DNA from: Solwaraspora sp. WMMA2065 | GTDB lineage: Bacteria > Actinomycetota > Actinomycetes > Mycobacteriales > Micromonosporaceae | Length of the DNA stretch: 64,000 nt | Assembly: GCF_030345075.1 (NCBI RefSeq) | Contig: NZ_CP128361.1 | Location: 4,774,001-4,838,000 of the forward strand | Direction of reading: 5' to 3' | Shown: positions 40,506-49,693 of the stretch, one piece after another | Layout of the letters: every line of letters starts with the position of its first letter | Numbering within the stretch: the stretch's first letter is position 1 | Translations under genes and position numbers: made by a program | The notes under the pieces: generated by a model | The model's database searches: none | What the model was told of the DNA's origin: nothing | What the model saw: only the letters and a program-made list of their open reading frames with translations

Positions 40506-41777
40506 TCAGCGCTTCCGGTTCGGGTAGCGGCGACGTTGGGTCAGGTGGACAAGGATCACTCCGCCGACGATCAGCACTAGGCCGACGACCAGGAAGTTCA
40601 TGGTGTTCGCGCCGGTCAGTGCCAGCGGACTGGCCGACTCGTCAGCATCTGCTTCGTTTGCAAGGTTGTCCACGGCTGGGGCATTGATTCCACCGGCAGC
40701 GGCAGTCGGGCTCGGGTCCGCACTCGGCTGTGCGGTCGGCTCGGCTTCCTTCTCCTCTCCGGCAGCGGTCTCGGTCGGCTCCGGCGTGGGCTTGGCTTCC
40801 TGCGTCGGCGGTGCCGGATCGTCGGTGACCTCCGCCTCAGGGCTGGCCGGTGCCGGTGTCTCCTCAACGGGCGGTTCCTCGGCCGGCGGTTCGTCGGCGG
40901 GCGGTTCGTCGGCGGGCGGTTCGTCGGCGGGCGGTTCCTCGGCGGGCGGTTCCTCGGCGGGCGGTTCGTCGGCGGGCGGTTCGTCGGCGGGCGGTTCCTC
41001 GGCGGGCGGTTCCTCGGCGGGCGGTTCCTCGGCGGGCGGTTCCTCGGCGGGCGGTTCCTCCGCTCCGCCGGCTCGCACCTCGATACGGACGGCGTCGATC
41101 GCCGGGGTCTGGTTGGCCCGCTGCATCATCGGGATCCGGTGCGATCCGTCGCCGGCCCACGATGCGCACTGGGCGATCCCCTCCTGGGGCAGCCCGGGCA
41201 CCTGGATAGTGACGACATCCGGCTCAGCACCGCCGCCACCGTCCTCAGTCGCGACGAAGAAGGCCGGCACCGGCTCCGGGTCGAGCGCCTCGGTGGTGCT
41301 GGTCAGCATCCGGCAGGCGGTGTGGAAGTGACCGCGGGTCAGTCCGTCTCCGGTCAGCAGCGCGGACTCCACGTAGTACCCGCCCTGAGCCGCCGGGAGG
41401 AAGCGGTCCCGGACCAGATTGCGGGTGCTGACCCGCAGTTGGAACGGTTCGCCGACGCCGACCGATTCCGGCGACTCGGTGATCAGCAGCGTCGGGTTCT
41501 GCTCTGCCGCACCGACCTCTCCGAACGCTGTCGAGACGCAGCGGCTGCCCACCTGGAAGCCGTCGTGTAGCTCCAATGAGCTGTCGTCGCAGCCGGTCCC
41601 GAGCACATCGAGTCCGTTGACCTGCTCGCTGGCCTTGCGATCCGTCCCAGCACTGGAGATCTGGCTGACGGCGATCAGGACCCCGAAGGCGGACAGGGTC
41701 GCGACCGCGATGACGGCGCGGCGCGCCCGTCCGCCCTTCGCGGGTCTGGCGGCGCTTCTGTGAGCCGGTTGTCCCAT
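40506..41777 (-). CDS. Sortase-anchored (LAXTG) surface protein
   Basis: 423 aa. N-terminal signal helix (RRAVIAVATLSAFGVLIAVS), a folded 200-residue beta-rich domain with four cysteines (CDDSSLE, RCVSTAFG, CRMLTS, CASWAGD), then a stalk of EEPPA/DEPPA repeats (about 235-305), a P/E/T/S linker, and the sorting signal LALTG, a membrane helix NFLVVGLVLIVGGVILVHL and RRRYPNRKR. LALTG fits the class E sortase motif LAXTG. The domain's function is unknown. ATG 41777 has GGAAGG 7 nt upstream; GTG 41783 is too close. Carries its own terminator. Confidence 0.85.
   Translation of the reverse strand: MGQPAHRSAARPAKGGRARRAVIAVATLSAFGVLIAVSQISSAGTDRKASEQVNGLDVLGTGCDDSSLELHDGFQVGSRCVSTAFGEVGAAEQNPTLLITESPESVGVGEPFQLRVSTRNLVRDRFLPAAQGGYYVESALLTGDGLTRGHFHTACRMLTSTTEALDPEPVPAFFVATEDGGGGAEPDVVTIQVPGLPQEGIAQCASWAGDGSHRIPMMQRANQTPAIDAVRIEVRAGGAEEPPAEEPPAEEPPAEEPPAEEPPADEPPADEPPAEEPPAEEPPADEPPADEPPADEPPAEEPPVEETPAPASPEAEVTDDPAPPTQEAKPTPEPTETAAGEEKEAEPTAQPSADPSPTAAAGGINAPAVDNLANEADADESASPLALTGANTMNFLVVGLVLIVGGVILVHLTQRRRYPNRKR
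40866..41060 (-). repeat. 15-bp repeats encoding EEPPA/DEPPA stalk
   Basis: About 13 copies of a GGCGGTTC(C/G)TCGGCG-type 15-mer, each one codon-phase unit of five residues. The E/D difference comes from one base (C/G). Confidence 0.92.
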
Positions 41778-41992
41778 GTGCACACCTTCCGAATGCTCAC
41801 CGTACTGGGATGTCTGTATTAGGCTCGGGCACGACGGTGCCGGCGGGGGTTCACCGGGAGCGGATGACTAGTCGCCCCGGGCCATACGCACACGTTAGGG
41901 AGCGGTTCAATCAAGAATCAACTTCAGCGCCAGAAATGATGATTTCTTGAGCCGCAGGTAAAGAAAACTTATGGCATCGATCTCGAACGCCT

Positions 41993-42016
41993 GACATCAG
42001 CCGTTCGGCTGATGTC
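41993..42016 (-). terminator. Hairpin terminator after matB-like gene
   Basis: Perfect 10-bp stem GACATCAGCC / GGCTGATGTC with GTTC loop, 30 bp beyond the stop of the CoA ligase. The rest of 41778-42046 is AT-richer than average and must hold the promoter of the LAXTG gene. Confidence 0.78.
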
Positions 42017-42046
42017 GATGTGGTGACTGTCGGTAGTGGTGGGATG

Positions 42047-43438
42047 TCACCGGCGGTCGTCGTGCAGTAGCTTCTTCTGCACCTTACCCATCGCGTTGCG
42101 TGGCAGGTCGTCCACGATGCGCACTTCACGTGGGCGCTTGTGGGTGGAGAGTTCGGTGGCCACGAAGTCGATCAGCGACTGCGGGGACACGCCCTCGGCC
42201 ACCACGTACGCGACGACCCGTTGCCCGAGGTCTGCGTCGGGTGCGCCGATGACCGCCGCCTCGCGTACTGCCGGATGGGTCAGCAGCACGTTCTCCACCT
42301 CGCCGGCACCGATCCGGTAACCACCGCTCTTGATCAGATCGGTCGAGGCGCGGCCGACGATTCGGTGCCAGCCGGCCTGGTCGATCGCCGCTACGTCGCC
42401 GGTGCGGAACCAGCCGTCCGGGGTGAAGTCGCCGCGCCCGGCGGCGCCGAGGTAACCGTCGAACACCATCGGGCCGCGAACCTGCAGTTCGCCGATGGTC
42501 TCGCCGTCCGCCGGCAACTGCTCGCCGTCCTCACTGGCCAGCCGGGTGTGTACGCCGGCGAGCGGCGCACCGACCCAGCCGGGTCGCCGCTCGCCGTCGG
42601 CGCGGCTGCTGACCGTGATCAAGGTTTCGGTCATTCCGTACCGTTCGACCGGTGCCTGCCCGGTGAGCTCGGTGAGCGTGCGGAAAACCGGGGCGGGCAG
42701 GGCCGCCGAACCGGAGACGAGGAGCCGGGCGGCGCGTAACGCCCGGGCGGAGGGTCGGTCGTCGCAGATTCGGGACCAGATCGTCGGTACGCCGAAGTAC
42801 AGCGTGCCACCGGCGGCGGCGTACGCCCCAGGGGTGGGCCGGCCGGTGTGCACCAGCCGGCAGCCGACGCGTAGCGCGCCGATGACGCCGAGCACCAGAC
42901 CGTGTACGTGGAACAGCGGCAGGCCGTGGACCAGGGTGTCGTCCGGCGTCCACGCCCAGGCCTCGGCGAGGGCGTCGAGGTCGGCGGCGATGTTGGCGCT
43001 GGTCACCGGTACACCTTTCGGTGCGCCGGTGGTGCCGCTGGTGTAGAGGATCAGCGCGGGGGCGTCGGACCCGACGGTCCGGCGCTGGCCGGGCCCGCCC
43101 TGGTCGGAGCCGCCCTGGTCGGAGCCGCTCCCGACCGGCCTCGTCGGGTTGGGGCCAAGCAGCAGTTGAGCGCCGGAGTCGCGCAGGATGTGACCGCGTT
43201 CGACCGGGCCGGCGTCCGGCGGTACGGGGACCAGCGTGGTGCCGGCCAGCAGGCAACCGGTGAGCGCGACGACCGTGTCGAGGCTGGCGGTGGCGTCGAC
43301 CGCGACGGTGTCGGCGCCAGCGATCTGCCTGGCGACGGCGGTCGCGGCTTCGAGCAGGTCGTCGCCGGACATCGACTGGTCGCCGACGGTGACCGCCGCC
43401 GGCCGGCCGGTCAGTCGCGTGGGGTTCAGCAACGCCAT
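42047..43438 (-). CDS. MatB-like acyl-CoA synthetase
   Basis: 463 aa. ANL-family adenylate-forming enzyme: LILYTSGTTGAPKGVPVT (A3 ATP loop), GLPLFHVHGLVLGVIGAL, ERYGMTETLITV, DGWFRTGDVA, and the C-terminal GRASTDLIKSGGYRIGAGEVE and catalytic-lysine motif NAMGKVQKKLL. Length and the HGLPLFHVHGLVLG motif best fit malonyl-CoA synthetase (MatB), which makes malonyl- or methylmalonyl-CoA; a general short-chain CoA ligase is the alternative. ATG 43438. No partner such as a malonate carrier lies nearby. Confidence 0.82.
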   Translation of the reverse strand: MALLNPTRLTGRPAAVTVGDQSMSGDDLLEAATAVARQIAGADTVAVDATASLDTVVALTGCLLAGTTLVPVPPDAGPVERGHILRDSGAQLLLGPNPTRPVGSGSDQGGSDQGGPGQRRTVGSDAPALILYTSGTTGAPKGVPVTSANIAADLDALAEAWAWTPDDTLVHGLPLFHVHGLVLGVIGALRVGCRLVHTGRPTPGAYAAAGGTLYFGVPTIWSRICDDRPSARALRAARLLVSGSAALPAPVFRTLTELTGQAPVERYGMTETLITVSSRADGERRPGWVGAPLAGVHTRLASEDGEQLPADGETIGELQVRGPMVFDGYLGAAGRGDFTPDGWFRTGDVAAIDQAGWHRIVGRASTDLIKSGGYRIGAGEVENVLLTHPAVREAAVIGAPDADLGQRVVAYVVAEGVSPQSLIDFVATELSTHKRPREVRIVDDLPRNAMGKVQKKLLHDDRR

Positions 43439-43494
43439 CTTCCCGACTCTCCTCCTGCCGGTGGGCGGACCGGCTCCGGACCATTGTCGGCTCT

Positions 43495-43809
43495 GTGGTT
43501 GCCGGGCTGGCGCTCTGGGTCGCCGGCTTCGTCGGACTGTTCGGGTACGGGTACACGGCGAAGTCGCAGCGCGACGCCGCCGCCGTGGACCTGTCCAGGG
43601 TGGCGATCGACGACACCGTCACGGTCCAGGTCACTGACGGCGGCAAGTACGGCGTCCGGCTGGAGACCATCGCCGGAGCCGACCGCCCCGACACGGTCCA
43701 GCGGCTGATCGACGCTGCGTGGGCTGCTCACCGCCGGATCGGCGGCCGGCGGTGGACTGCTGCTGGTGCTCGGGTCGGTGCTGCCCTGGATCGCCGGTCC
43801 GGACGCTGA
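43495..43809 (+). CDS. Small membrane protein, maybe 5' part of a frameshifted gene
   Basis: 104 aa, GTG start. One N-terminal membrane helix (MVAGLALWVAGFVGLFGYGY), then an extracytoplasmic stretch SRVAIDDTVTVQVTDGG and KYGVRLETIAGADRPDT. After about residue 75 the sequence looks like a shadow, with poor third-position GC, while frame +2 becomes the coding frame. Family unknown. Confidence 0.5.
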   Translation: MVAGLALWVAGFVGLFGYGYTAKSQRDAAAVDLSRVAIDDTVTVQVTDGGKYGVRLETIAGADRPDTVQRLIDAAWAAHRRIGGRRWTAAGARVGAALDRRSGR

Positions 43810-44101
43810 TGCCGTCATGTACGGCGCGGTGGAGACCGCCGGCGGGTCGGCGCTGGGTTCGCGGGCCGGGCTCTCCGGCGGGGACGCGTTCGTGACCCTG
43901 CTGGCCGGGCTCGTCGCGCTGGTCGTCGCCGGGTGGTACGGAATGGGCCGGGCCCGCCGGTGGCAGCAGGTGACGATGGCCGGGGCGGGCGTGCTGGCCA
44001 TCGCCTGGGCAATGCTGAACCACGCCGAGATCGGCGAGCCGGATGGCACCGTCGTGCTCGGCCCGGTCGCCCCGGACAGCCCGGTCGACCAGATCAACTA
44101 G
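43766..44101 (+). CDS. Small membrane protein, maybe 3' part of the same gene
   Basis: 111 aa, GTG start at 43766. Three hydrophobic helices (MLGSVLPWIAGPD; FVTLLAGLVALVVAGWYG; VTMAGAGVLAIAWAMLN). Its coding frame begins inside the preceding open frame, right after an in-frame stop near 43714. It may be separate and overlapping, or the continuation after a frameshift. Unknown function. Confidence 0.5.
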   Translation: MLGSVLPWIAGPDADAVMYGAVETAGGSALGSRAGLSGGDAFVTLLAGLVALVVAGWYGMGRARRWQQVTMAGAGVLAIAWAMLNHAEIGEPDGTVVLGPVAPDSPVDQIN

Positions 44102-44504
44102 ATCGACCAGACCGACCGGGTCGGCCTGGTTCGTTCGTTCCCTCCGTTGTCGACGGGCTCTCTTCTGACCGCTACCGGTCAGTTCTGAAACACGCCGTCT
44201 GATTCCTGCCACAAATGTTCGTCGCTGGGCACGGAAAATCACATGACTTGTATTTCGGATGTATTTCGCGATGCTATGGGATAAATGAGACGTGAAATCT
44301 ATGCTTCTCGGCGGTGCTCCCTGCTCACATGATGTCGAAGCGTTTAGTGAAGTTGGATCCAATGGTTCTGGTGGACATCTACCCAGCTCAAGCGGCAGGT
44401 TTCGCGAGTGTCCGTGATCAGTCATTCAAACTCCGTTGTGATCAATGGAAATTTGCCAATACGCTGCTAGCGCCCAGATGGGTACCAAGACAAGGGAGGG
44501 TCTC
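44102..44504 (+). promoter_or_regulatory. Upstream region of the secreted protease
   Basis: 403 bp, the AT-richest non-origin stretch seen (about 44200-44300), with no convincing gene. Probably a promoter and leader for the protease. Confidence 0.4.
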
Positions 44505-45512
44505 TTGAAATCCACACTGCGCTGGTCGGCGATGGCCGGCCTGGCACTCGCGCTGGTCGTCACCGGCGCGCCGGCCGCCCAGGCGGAGTCGTCGCCGTTC
44601 AAGTCGGACGGCAACACGAGCGCCATCGCCCGCACCCTCGACGGCCGGGCGATCACCAACGCCAAGATCGCGAAGGAGGTCACCGACTTCTGGACCGAGG
44701 AGCGGATGGCATCGGCGGTCGACCTGACCTTCGCGAGGTCGGCGAAGGGTGCCGAATCGACGATCGCCGACGCCAAGCCCAACGGGCCGGCGGGTGCGGT
44801 GGCGCCGGTCGCGCCGAGCCTCGGCAGCCGCGGTGACGTCGGACTGATGCTCAACGAGTCGCAGGCCGTCGGCAAGGTCTACTTCACCACCCCCACCGGC
44901 GGCACCGCCTCCTGCTCGGCCAGCACCGTCGCCAGCGGCAAGCGTCGGCTGGTCATGACCGCCGGGCACTGCGTCCACCAGGGCCCCGGCGGACAGTGGT
45001 ACAGCAACTGGCAGTTCGTCCCGCGCTACCGCAACGGCTCGCGCCCGTTCGGCACGTTCGTGGCGTCCAGCCTCAACACCCGTACCGCCTGGATCAACAG
45101 CGGCAGCTACGCCGAGGACATGGGCATCGCCATCATGAACAACGGCGGCATCTACGGTGCCAAGGTCGTCGACACCGTCGGCGGCCACGGGCTGCGCTGG
45201 AACTACAGCTACAGCGTCTATGTCACCGCTCTCGGTTACCCGTCCAACCTGGGTGGCGGCGAGAGTCAGTACTACTGCCAGGGCACCACGTGGAACCCCG
45301 GCGGCCAGCAGATCCGGATGTACTGCAACATGACGTACGGTTCCAGCGGCGGACCTTGGCTGCAGGAATACAACGACTCGACCGGCTACGGGTACATCAA
45401 CAGCGTGGTAAGCCACGGTGACAACCCGGGCAATGGTCAGTTCGACGGCCCGTACTTCGACAACGACATCAAGAGCCTGTACGACTTCGCCGAAGGTATC
45501 TCTCCGGCCTGA
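44505..45512 (+). CDS. Secreted trypsin-like serine protease
   Basis: 335 aa. Signal peptide MKSTLRWSAMAGLALALVVT then GAPAAQA-ES cleavage; a propeptide of about 80 residues; then a chymotrypsin-fold domain. Triad: His in LVMTAGHCVH, Asp in AEDMGIAIMN, Ser in YGSSGGPWLQ. Four cysteines include the SCSAS/GHC and YYCQG/MYCNM pairs. Likely secreted and self-processed; substrate unknown. TTG 44505 chosen because GGGAGG precedes it by 4-5 nt; ATG 44478 is possible. Convergent with the HerA gene. Confidence 0.9.
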   Translation: MKSTLRWSAMAGLALALVVTGAPAAQAESSPFKSDGNTSAIARTLDGRAITNAKIAKEVTDFWTEERMASAVDLTFARSAKGAESTIADAKPNGPAGAVAPVAPSLGSRGDVGLMLNESQAVGKVYFTTPTGGTASCSASTVASGKRRLVMTAGHCVHQGPGGQWYSNWQFVPRYRNGSRPFGTFVASSLNTRTAWINSGSYAEDMGIAIMNNGGIYGAKVVDTVGGHGLRWNYSYSVYVTALGYPSNLGGGESQYYCQGTTWNPGGQQIRMYCNMTYGSSGGPWLQEYNDSTGYGYINSVVSHGDNPGNGQFDGPYFDNDIKSLYDFAEGISPA

Positions 45513-45543
45513 TCCGTCCGTCCACCTGATCAGTACCGTCCAA

Positions 45544-45576
45544 AGGTAGCCTCGGCCGATATGGTCGGGGCTACCT
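45544..45576. terminator. Bidirectional hairpin terminator
   Basis: Stem AGGTAGCC (45544-45551) / GGCTACCT (45569-45576) with an inner partly paired loop, 32 bp past the protease stop and 87 bp from the convergent ATPase stop. Confidence 0.72.
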
Positions 45577-45662
45577 CCGCTGCCAGTCCGTCAGCGGCTG
45601 CCAGTCCGCTGATTGGCGTGGCTATCTCCCGCCGCGAACCAACGTCGTCGTCACCGGTACGG

Positions 45663-48600
45663 TCACCGGTGGACGGCGGCTCGTTGTACGACCTCCTCGG
45701 TTGTCAACGGGCTGCGTGGGTGGTGGCTCAGGCACATCGGCGCCTGCAGCTTGACGAACCGCGCGCCTTCCACCGCTGCGTAGAACTGTCCGGTAGCCAT
45801 CTTGCCGACGTCAGGGATGTCGGTACCCTTGGCCCGCGCGACGTCACGGGCCGCCTCGATCTGCACAGGTGCGGTCAACAGGCCGAAGAACTGGGTGGCA
45901 GCGTTGCCGGGGATCTGATTGTGCAGCGCCTTCGGGGCCTGGGTCGCGAAGACCAGACCGAGCCCGTACTTACGGGCCTGTGACGTCAACGCGAGGGTGC
46001 TCTGGGTGCAGGCGGTGACCGAGCCGGATGGTGCGAGGGTCTGAGCCTCATCCATCACGAACAGTCCGCCGAGTGGCCGGTCGCCGGCCGGATTTCGCTT
46101 GATCCAGGTGAACAGGGCGAGCTGTAACTGGTTGACGAAGCTCTGCCGCTGGTGGTCGTGTGGCAGTCCGACGAAGCTGATCACCGAGACGCGGGCGTGT
46201 CGGCCCGGCGGCGGCGTGAGCAAGATGCCCGGGTCGACGGGAGTGCCGTCACCGCCGAGCAGCGGATCATCGATCAACGCTGCCTTGAGTAGTTGCGCCA
46301 TGCCTGCTGCCAGCTTCGGTGCGCTGTCGAGCTGGCTGACCCCGTCCGGTAGGTCGTTCAACAGATCGGTGAACGCCTGCAGGTCGCTGCCACCGTTCTG
46401 GGCGTAACCAATCAGTGCCTCGCGCAGCACGGCTCGCCCCAGCCTTGCCTTGTCGGTGCCGCCGTCGACCCGGGCATGTGGCGCGAGGGTGGCGACGGCT
46501 GAGTCCACGGCTGCGCGGAACCCGTCGGGATCGTCGAGTACGTCACCGAAGTTCGGGAGCGGTTGAAAGCTCAGCGGGCGGCCGGCACGACGACCGGGCG
46601 TCCAGACGACCACGTCGGTACCGGCGAAGTAGGCAGCAGCTTGATCCGGATCCGCAGGACCCCAGCCGGTCGGCGGCTCCGGCCAGGCATCGCCGAGTCG
46701 GGCGAGGTCGTTGTTCGGGTCCAGCACGATCGCGGACACGCCACGCAGCGCGCACTCCTCGACAAGCCGGCGGAGCAGCACCGTCTTGCCGGATCCCGAG
46801 CCGGCGAATATCACCGTGTGCCGACGCAGTGACTCCAAGTCCATTCGGACCGGGTCCGCCCGGCCGGCGACGGACCCGATCGTCATCTGGGGCGGGTCGA
46901 TCCCGGCCTGCATCGCCAGCTGCTCGGCGGGCCCTCCGCGACCAGCGGACGAGTTCCCGCTGGCCGCCGGCCGCACCGATACGGAGGCCCGACCGACGGC
47001 CCGCACCGGCGGGCCGACCTGCTGCATGGCCGGATCGGGCTCGGTTGGCGCCGTCGTGTCGTGACTGTCAGCATGGCTTTCCCTGTTGGCGTCGGCACCG
47101 CCATCGAGCGCGTCGCGCAAGAAAGCGACGGTGGAGGCCGGCTGTCGGGAGGCGAACCATGGCCGCAGTCGTTCCAACCCGTACTGCTGGATCAGCCGTT
47201 CCAAGGCGGCAAGGCGCCTGATGTCCGCGGTGGGGAAGGGAAGCGTCTGCCCGCCGGCTCTGGTGAACGCGTCGAGCAGTTCCCGGGTACGTGCACCGGC
47301 CGACCAGCCCGCGCTGCGGAGCAGGAAGAGTCGCCGCTTGGTGACCCCTTCGGTCAACCCGGAGGTGGTCATGGCGTTGCGGATCCGGTTGAGCGCCGCG
47401 ATGTGGTGCGGCGCACAGACGGCCCGGAACGACCAGTGCTCCTCGTCCTCGGTCTCCTCGTCGAGCGTCCGCCGCACCCGGGCGTGCAGGGCCGGCTTGC
47501 CGCTGAACGGCAGCGGGTCGAGGCTGAACTCATCGGCCGATCCGCCCTGCGCGGCGATCCACGCGGTCAACCCGGCCTGTAGCAGCGCCGGCACTCTCAG
47601 GTCCTCGCTGGACTGCTGCACCGCGCTTGCGGTCTCGGCTGACTCGATCAACTCGGCGTAGCTAATGTCGATCTTGGCGAGCTCGTCGGACTCGGCCGGC
47701 ACCGACTGCGCGCCTTCCTGCACCTCGGACTTGTCGGACCGATCGGGTGTGGGAACGGCATCGGACCTCGTGGCCGGGCCGTTCTTTCCGGACTGCGCGT
47801 GCAGGAGGTGGGTGAGCTCGCGTACCTGCCCGTCGGCCAGACAGGAGCGCACGTGGGTGTCGATCCGACGGAGCAGTTCGCGTGGCGTGAACTGGACGAC
47901 CTCAGTGAAGGCGGACGGATGGATCGGCCACGTCGGGTACGGCGGGGTGAAGCCCAGCTCGTCGAAGACCAGGCCGAACCGCTTCTCCACCAGCTCGCGG
48001 CCGATGTCCGGCGACGGGATCTCCTTGAGCCGCACCGCCTCCCGGAACCGATCCTGCACGGTGTCGGTGGCCTGCTCCTTGATGCTCTGCCAGGTCTGTG
48101 GCAGGCAGGAGACGACCGACAGCGCGCGGCGGGTGTTCTCCCGGAGCGACATCAGCCCGCTGGCGATCTGCTCAAGCAGCAATGAGGTCTGCCAGTCGAC
48201 CTCGCCGCGTACCTCGCGACTGGTGGACTTGACCGACTGCGCGACCATCAGGTCGATCTGGTCGAGCGCGATCACGGTGGGCCCGACCAGAGCGAGCAGC
48301 CGGGACGCGTCGCGGACGATCTCCTGCGGTGCTCGCTTGCTACGTCGGATGCCCCAGGCGGCCAATGCTCCCGGGCTTTCCTCGTCGCTGGATGAGAGGA
48401 AATCGTGGCCGAGGTCCTGAGCCGTGCCGTCGTCGCTGGCGTACAGCACGAGTGCCCGAGCAGTGTCCTGGCATTCGGTGCCGATCTGGCGATTGATCTT
48501 CCGTACCTGGTCTACGAGGGCATCGAGGGCATGCCGGGTCAGTTCGGTGTCGCCGGTGATCGACCGACGGACGGCCCGCGGCGCGTCGACCTCGTCGGCA

Positions 48601-49004
48601 AGTCTGCGCAGGAAGGTGCGCAGCTGAGAGGTTCCGTCCGGTGCCGGTCGGACGAAATCCTCCAGCAGGGACAGCGAGGTGCTTCGCCAGAACGCGCTGG
48701 CCTCCAGGAGCTTGACAAGAAAAAAGAAGCCACCGGCGGTCTGTACCCGTTGACGCAACGCGCCGAGCAGGTGTGTCTTGCCGGTGCCGCGTTGCCCCAG
48801 GATCGCCAGTCCCACCGGGCTGGAGTCGACGCTGTCATCCGCTTCGGCGACGCCCTCCATCACCATCTCGATGATCTGGTGATGCAATCCTTCGACGTGG
48901 AAGGGAAGCGGCTTCCAGACATCGTCCGGGGTCGGTGCCCAGTTGAACCGTAGTGCGGCCAGCGCTCGCCGCTGCTCGTCGGTCATCCCGGTGGGACCCG
49001 TCAT
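45663..49004 (-). CDS. AAA/STAND-HerA double ATPase
   Basis: 1113 aa. N-terminal AAA-type NTPase: Walker A ILGQRGTGKTHLLGAL (about 70-77), Walker B VIALDQIDLMV (about 265). Middle: a long helical region and an acidic linker around 385-435. C-terminal HerA/FtsK-like motor: Walker A FAGSGSGKTVLLRRL (about 735), LDPNNDLARL, Walker B LFVMDEAQTLAP (about 980) and LVFATQAPKALHNQIPGNAA. HerA motors translocate on or pump DNA, often with a nuclease in defence loci; none is visible here. ATG 49004 overlaps the stop of the wHTH gene (ATGA). A longer frame upstream is shadow. Confidence 0.88.
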   Translation of the reverse strand: MTGPTGMTDEQRRALAALRFNWAPTPDDVWKPLPFHVEGLHHQIIEMVMEGVAEADDSVDSSPVGLAILGQRGTGKTHLLGALRQRVQTAGGFFFLVKLLEASAFWRSTSLSLLEDFVRPAPDGTSQLRTFLRRLADEVDAPRAVRRSITGDTELTRHALDALVDQVRKINRQIGTECQDTARALVLYASDDGTAQDLGHDFLSSSDEESPGALAAWGIRRSKRAPQEIVRDASRLLALVGPTVIALDQIDLMVAQSVKSTSREVRGEVDWQTSLLLEQIASGLMSLRENTRRALSVVSCLPQTWQSIKEQATDTVQDRFREAVRLKEIPSPDIGRELVEKRFGLVFDELGFTPPYPTWPIHPSAFTEVVQFTPRELLRRIDTHVRSCLADGQVRELTHLLHAQSGKNGPATRSDAVPTPDRSDKSEVQEGAQSVPAESDELAKIDISYAELIESAETASAVQQSSEDLRVPALLQAGLTAWIAAQGGSADEFSLDPLPFSGKPALHARVRRTLDEETEDEEHWSFRAVCAPHHIAALNRIRNAMTTSGLTEGVTKRRLFLLRSAGWSAGARTRELLDAFTRAGGQTLPFPTADIRRLAALERLIQQYGLERLRPWFASRQPASTVAFLRDALDGGADANRESHADSHDTTAPTEPDPAMQQVGPPVRAVGRASVSVRPAASGNSSAGRGGPAEQLAMQAGIDPPQMTIGSVAGRADPVRMDLESLRRHTVIFAGSGSGKTVLLRRLVEECALRGVSAIVLDPNNDLARLGDAWPEPPTGWGPADPDQAAAYFAGTDVVVWTPGRRAGRPLSFQPLPNFGDVLDDPDGFRAAVDSAVATLAPHARVDGGTDKARLGRAVLREALIGYAQNGGSDLQAFTDLLNDLPDGVSQLDSAPKLAAGMAQLLKAALIDDPLLGGDGTPVDPGILLTPPPGRHARVSVISFVGLPHDHQRQSFVNQLQLALFTWIKRNPAGDRPLGGLFVMDEAQTLAPSGSVTACTQSTLALTSQARKYGLGLVFATQAPKALHNQIPGNAATQFFGLLTAPVQIEAARDVARAKGTDIPDVGKMATGQFYAAVEGARFVKLQAPMCLSHHPRSPLTTEEVVQRAAVHR

Positions 49005-49693
49005 GAGGGCGAGATCGAAATCAGATGCCGTAGCTGATTGCCGATGCTGACGGCGGCGTCGCGCTCCTGCGTCCTGAGTACCTTCTGGTTGGACTCCGGC
49101 ACGATCTGCACGTCGGGGTCCTGGTTGAGCTTGATCAGCGCGGCGTCGAGATCGTCGCGAGACAGATCGGCGAGCACGGCCCGCAGCGCGGCCAGCATGA
49201 CGTAGTCGCCGGGTTGGTCGATCAGCTCGTGGTACGCCCGACGGATCCGCGTGGCCACGTCGACCTGGCTCGCTTCGCTGCCGTTGGCCGTCGGCGCGAC
49301 CGGCTCTGCCGAGTCGGTGGTGGAAGCGATCTCGTCGGGCTTGAACTGCATCCGGAACAGGTCGTCCGCTCGGACGCCCGAGTGGTCGATCAGCCGACGA
49401 ACGAAGTCGAGCACCGTGTAGAGCGTCGCACCTGCGGTGCCGGCACCCTTCGGTGGCTCGTCCTTGCTCAACTCCGCCTTGGCCGCCTCCCACCCGCTGT
49501 CGGTCAGGTGCAGGGTGATTGGCTTCTCCGTCACCTCGATCAGCCCAAGGGCTTCCAGGGCGCGGCGATGGGTCGCCTTGAGCCCGGTGACGCCCGCGAC
49601 GTTGATCAGGTAGCTCTGCTGCAGCGGAGCGGCCTTGACCATCAGGTTGATGAGTACGCACCGCTCGACGAGGGTGAGTTCCTTCTCCGACAT
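49001..49693 (-). CDS. Winged-helix protein coupled to the HerA ATPase
   Basis: 230 aa. The N-terminal 75 residues (EKELTLVERCVLINLMVKAA, TGLKATHRRALEALGLIEVT) form a MarR/replication-protein-like winged helix. The rest is helical, with an acidic linker and a C-terminal HTH-like segment (IRRAYHELIDQPGDYVMLAA). Possibly a DNA adaptor or regulator for the ATPase. ATG 49693 has GAGGAG 8 nt upstream; an open frame to 50590 is rejected because this ribosome-binding site is clear and the extension is a shadow. Confidence 0.8.
   Translation of the reverse strand: MSEKELTLVERCVLINLMVKAAPLQQSYLINVAGVTGLKATHRRALEALGLIEVTEKPITLHLTDSGWEAAKAELSKDEPPKGAGTAGATLYTVLDFVRRLIDHSGVRADDLFRMQFKPDEIASTTDSAEPVAPTANGSEASQVDVATRIRRAYHELIDQPGDYVMLAALRAVLADLSRDDLDAALIKLNQDPDVQIVPESNQKVLRTQERDAAVSIGNQLRHLISISPS

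Noticed and set aside
40600-41331. Plus-strand frame encoding GGSSAGGSSAGG repeats
   Set aside because: Shadow of the minus-strand LAXTG gene repeat; the minus frame has signal peptide and sorting signal.
44314-44508. 64-aa plus-strand frame upstream of the protease
   Set aside because: No ribosome-binding site, no protein-like pattern; it runs into the protease leader.
49005-49661. N-terminal extension of the HerA ATPase to 49661
   Set aside because: It overlaps the wHTH gene fully in another frame and shows no protein-like sequence; the ATGA overlap supports start 49004.
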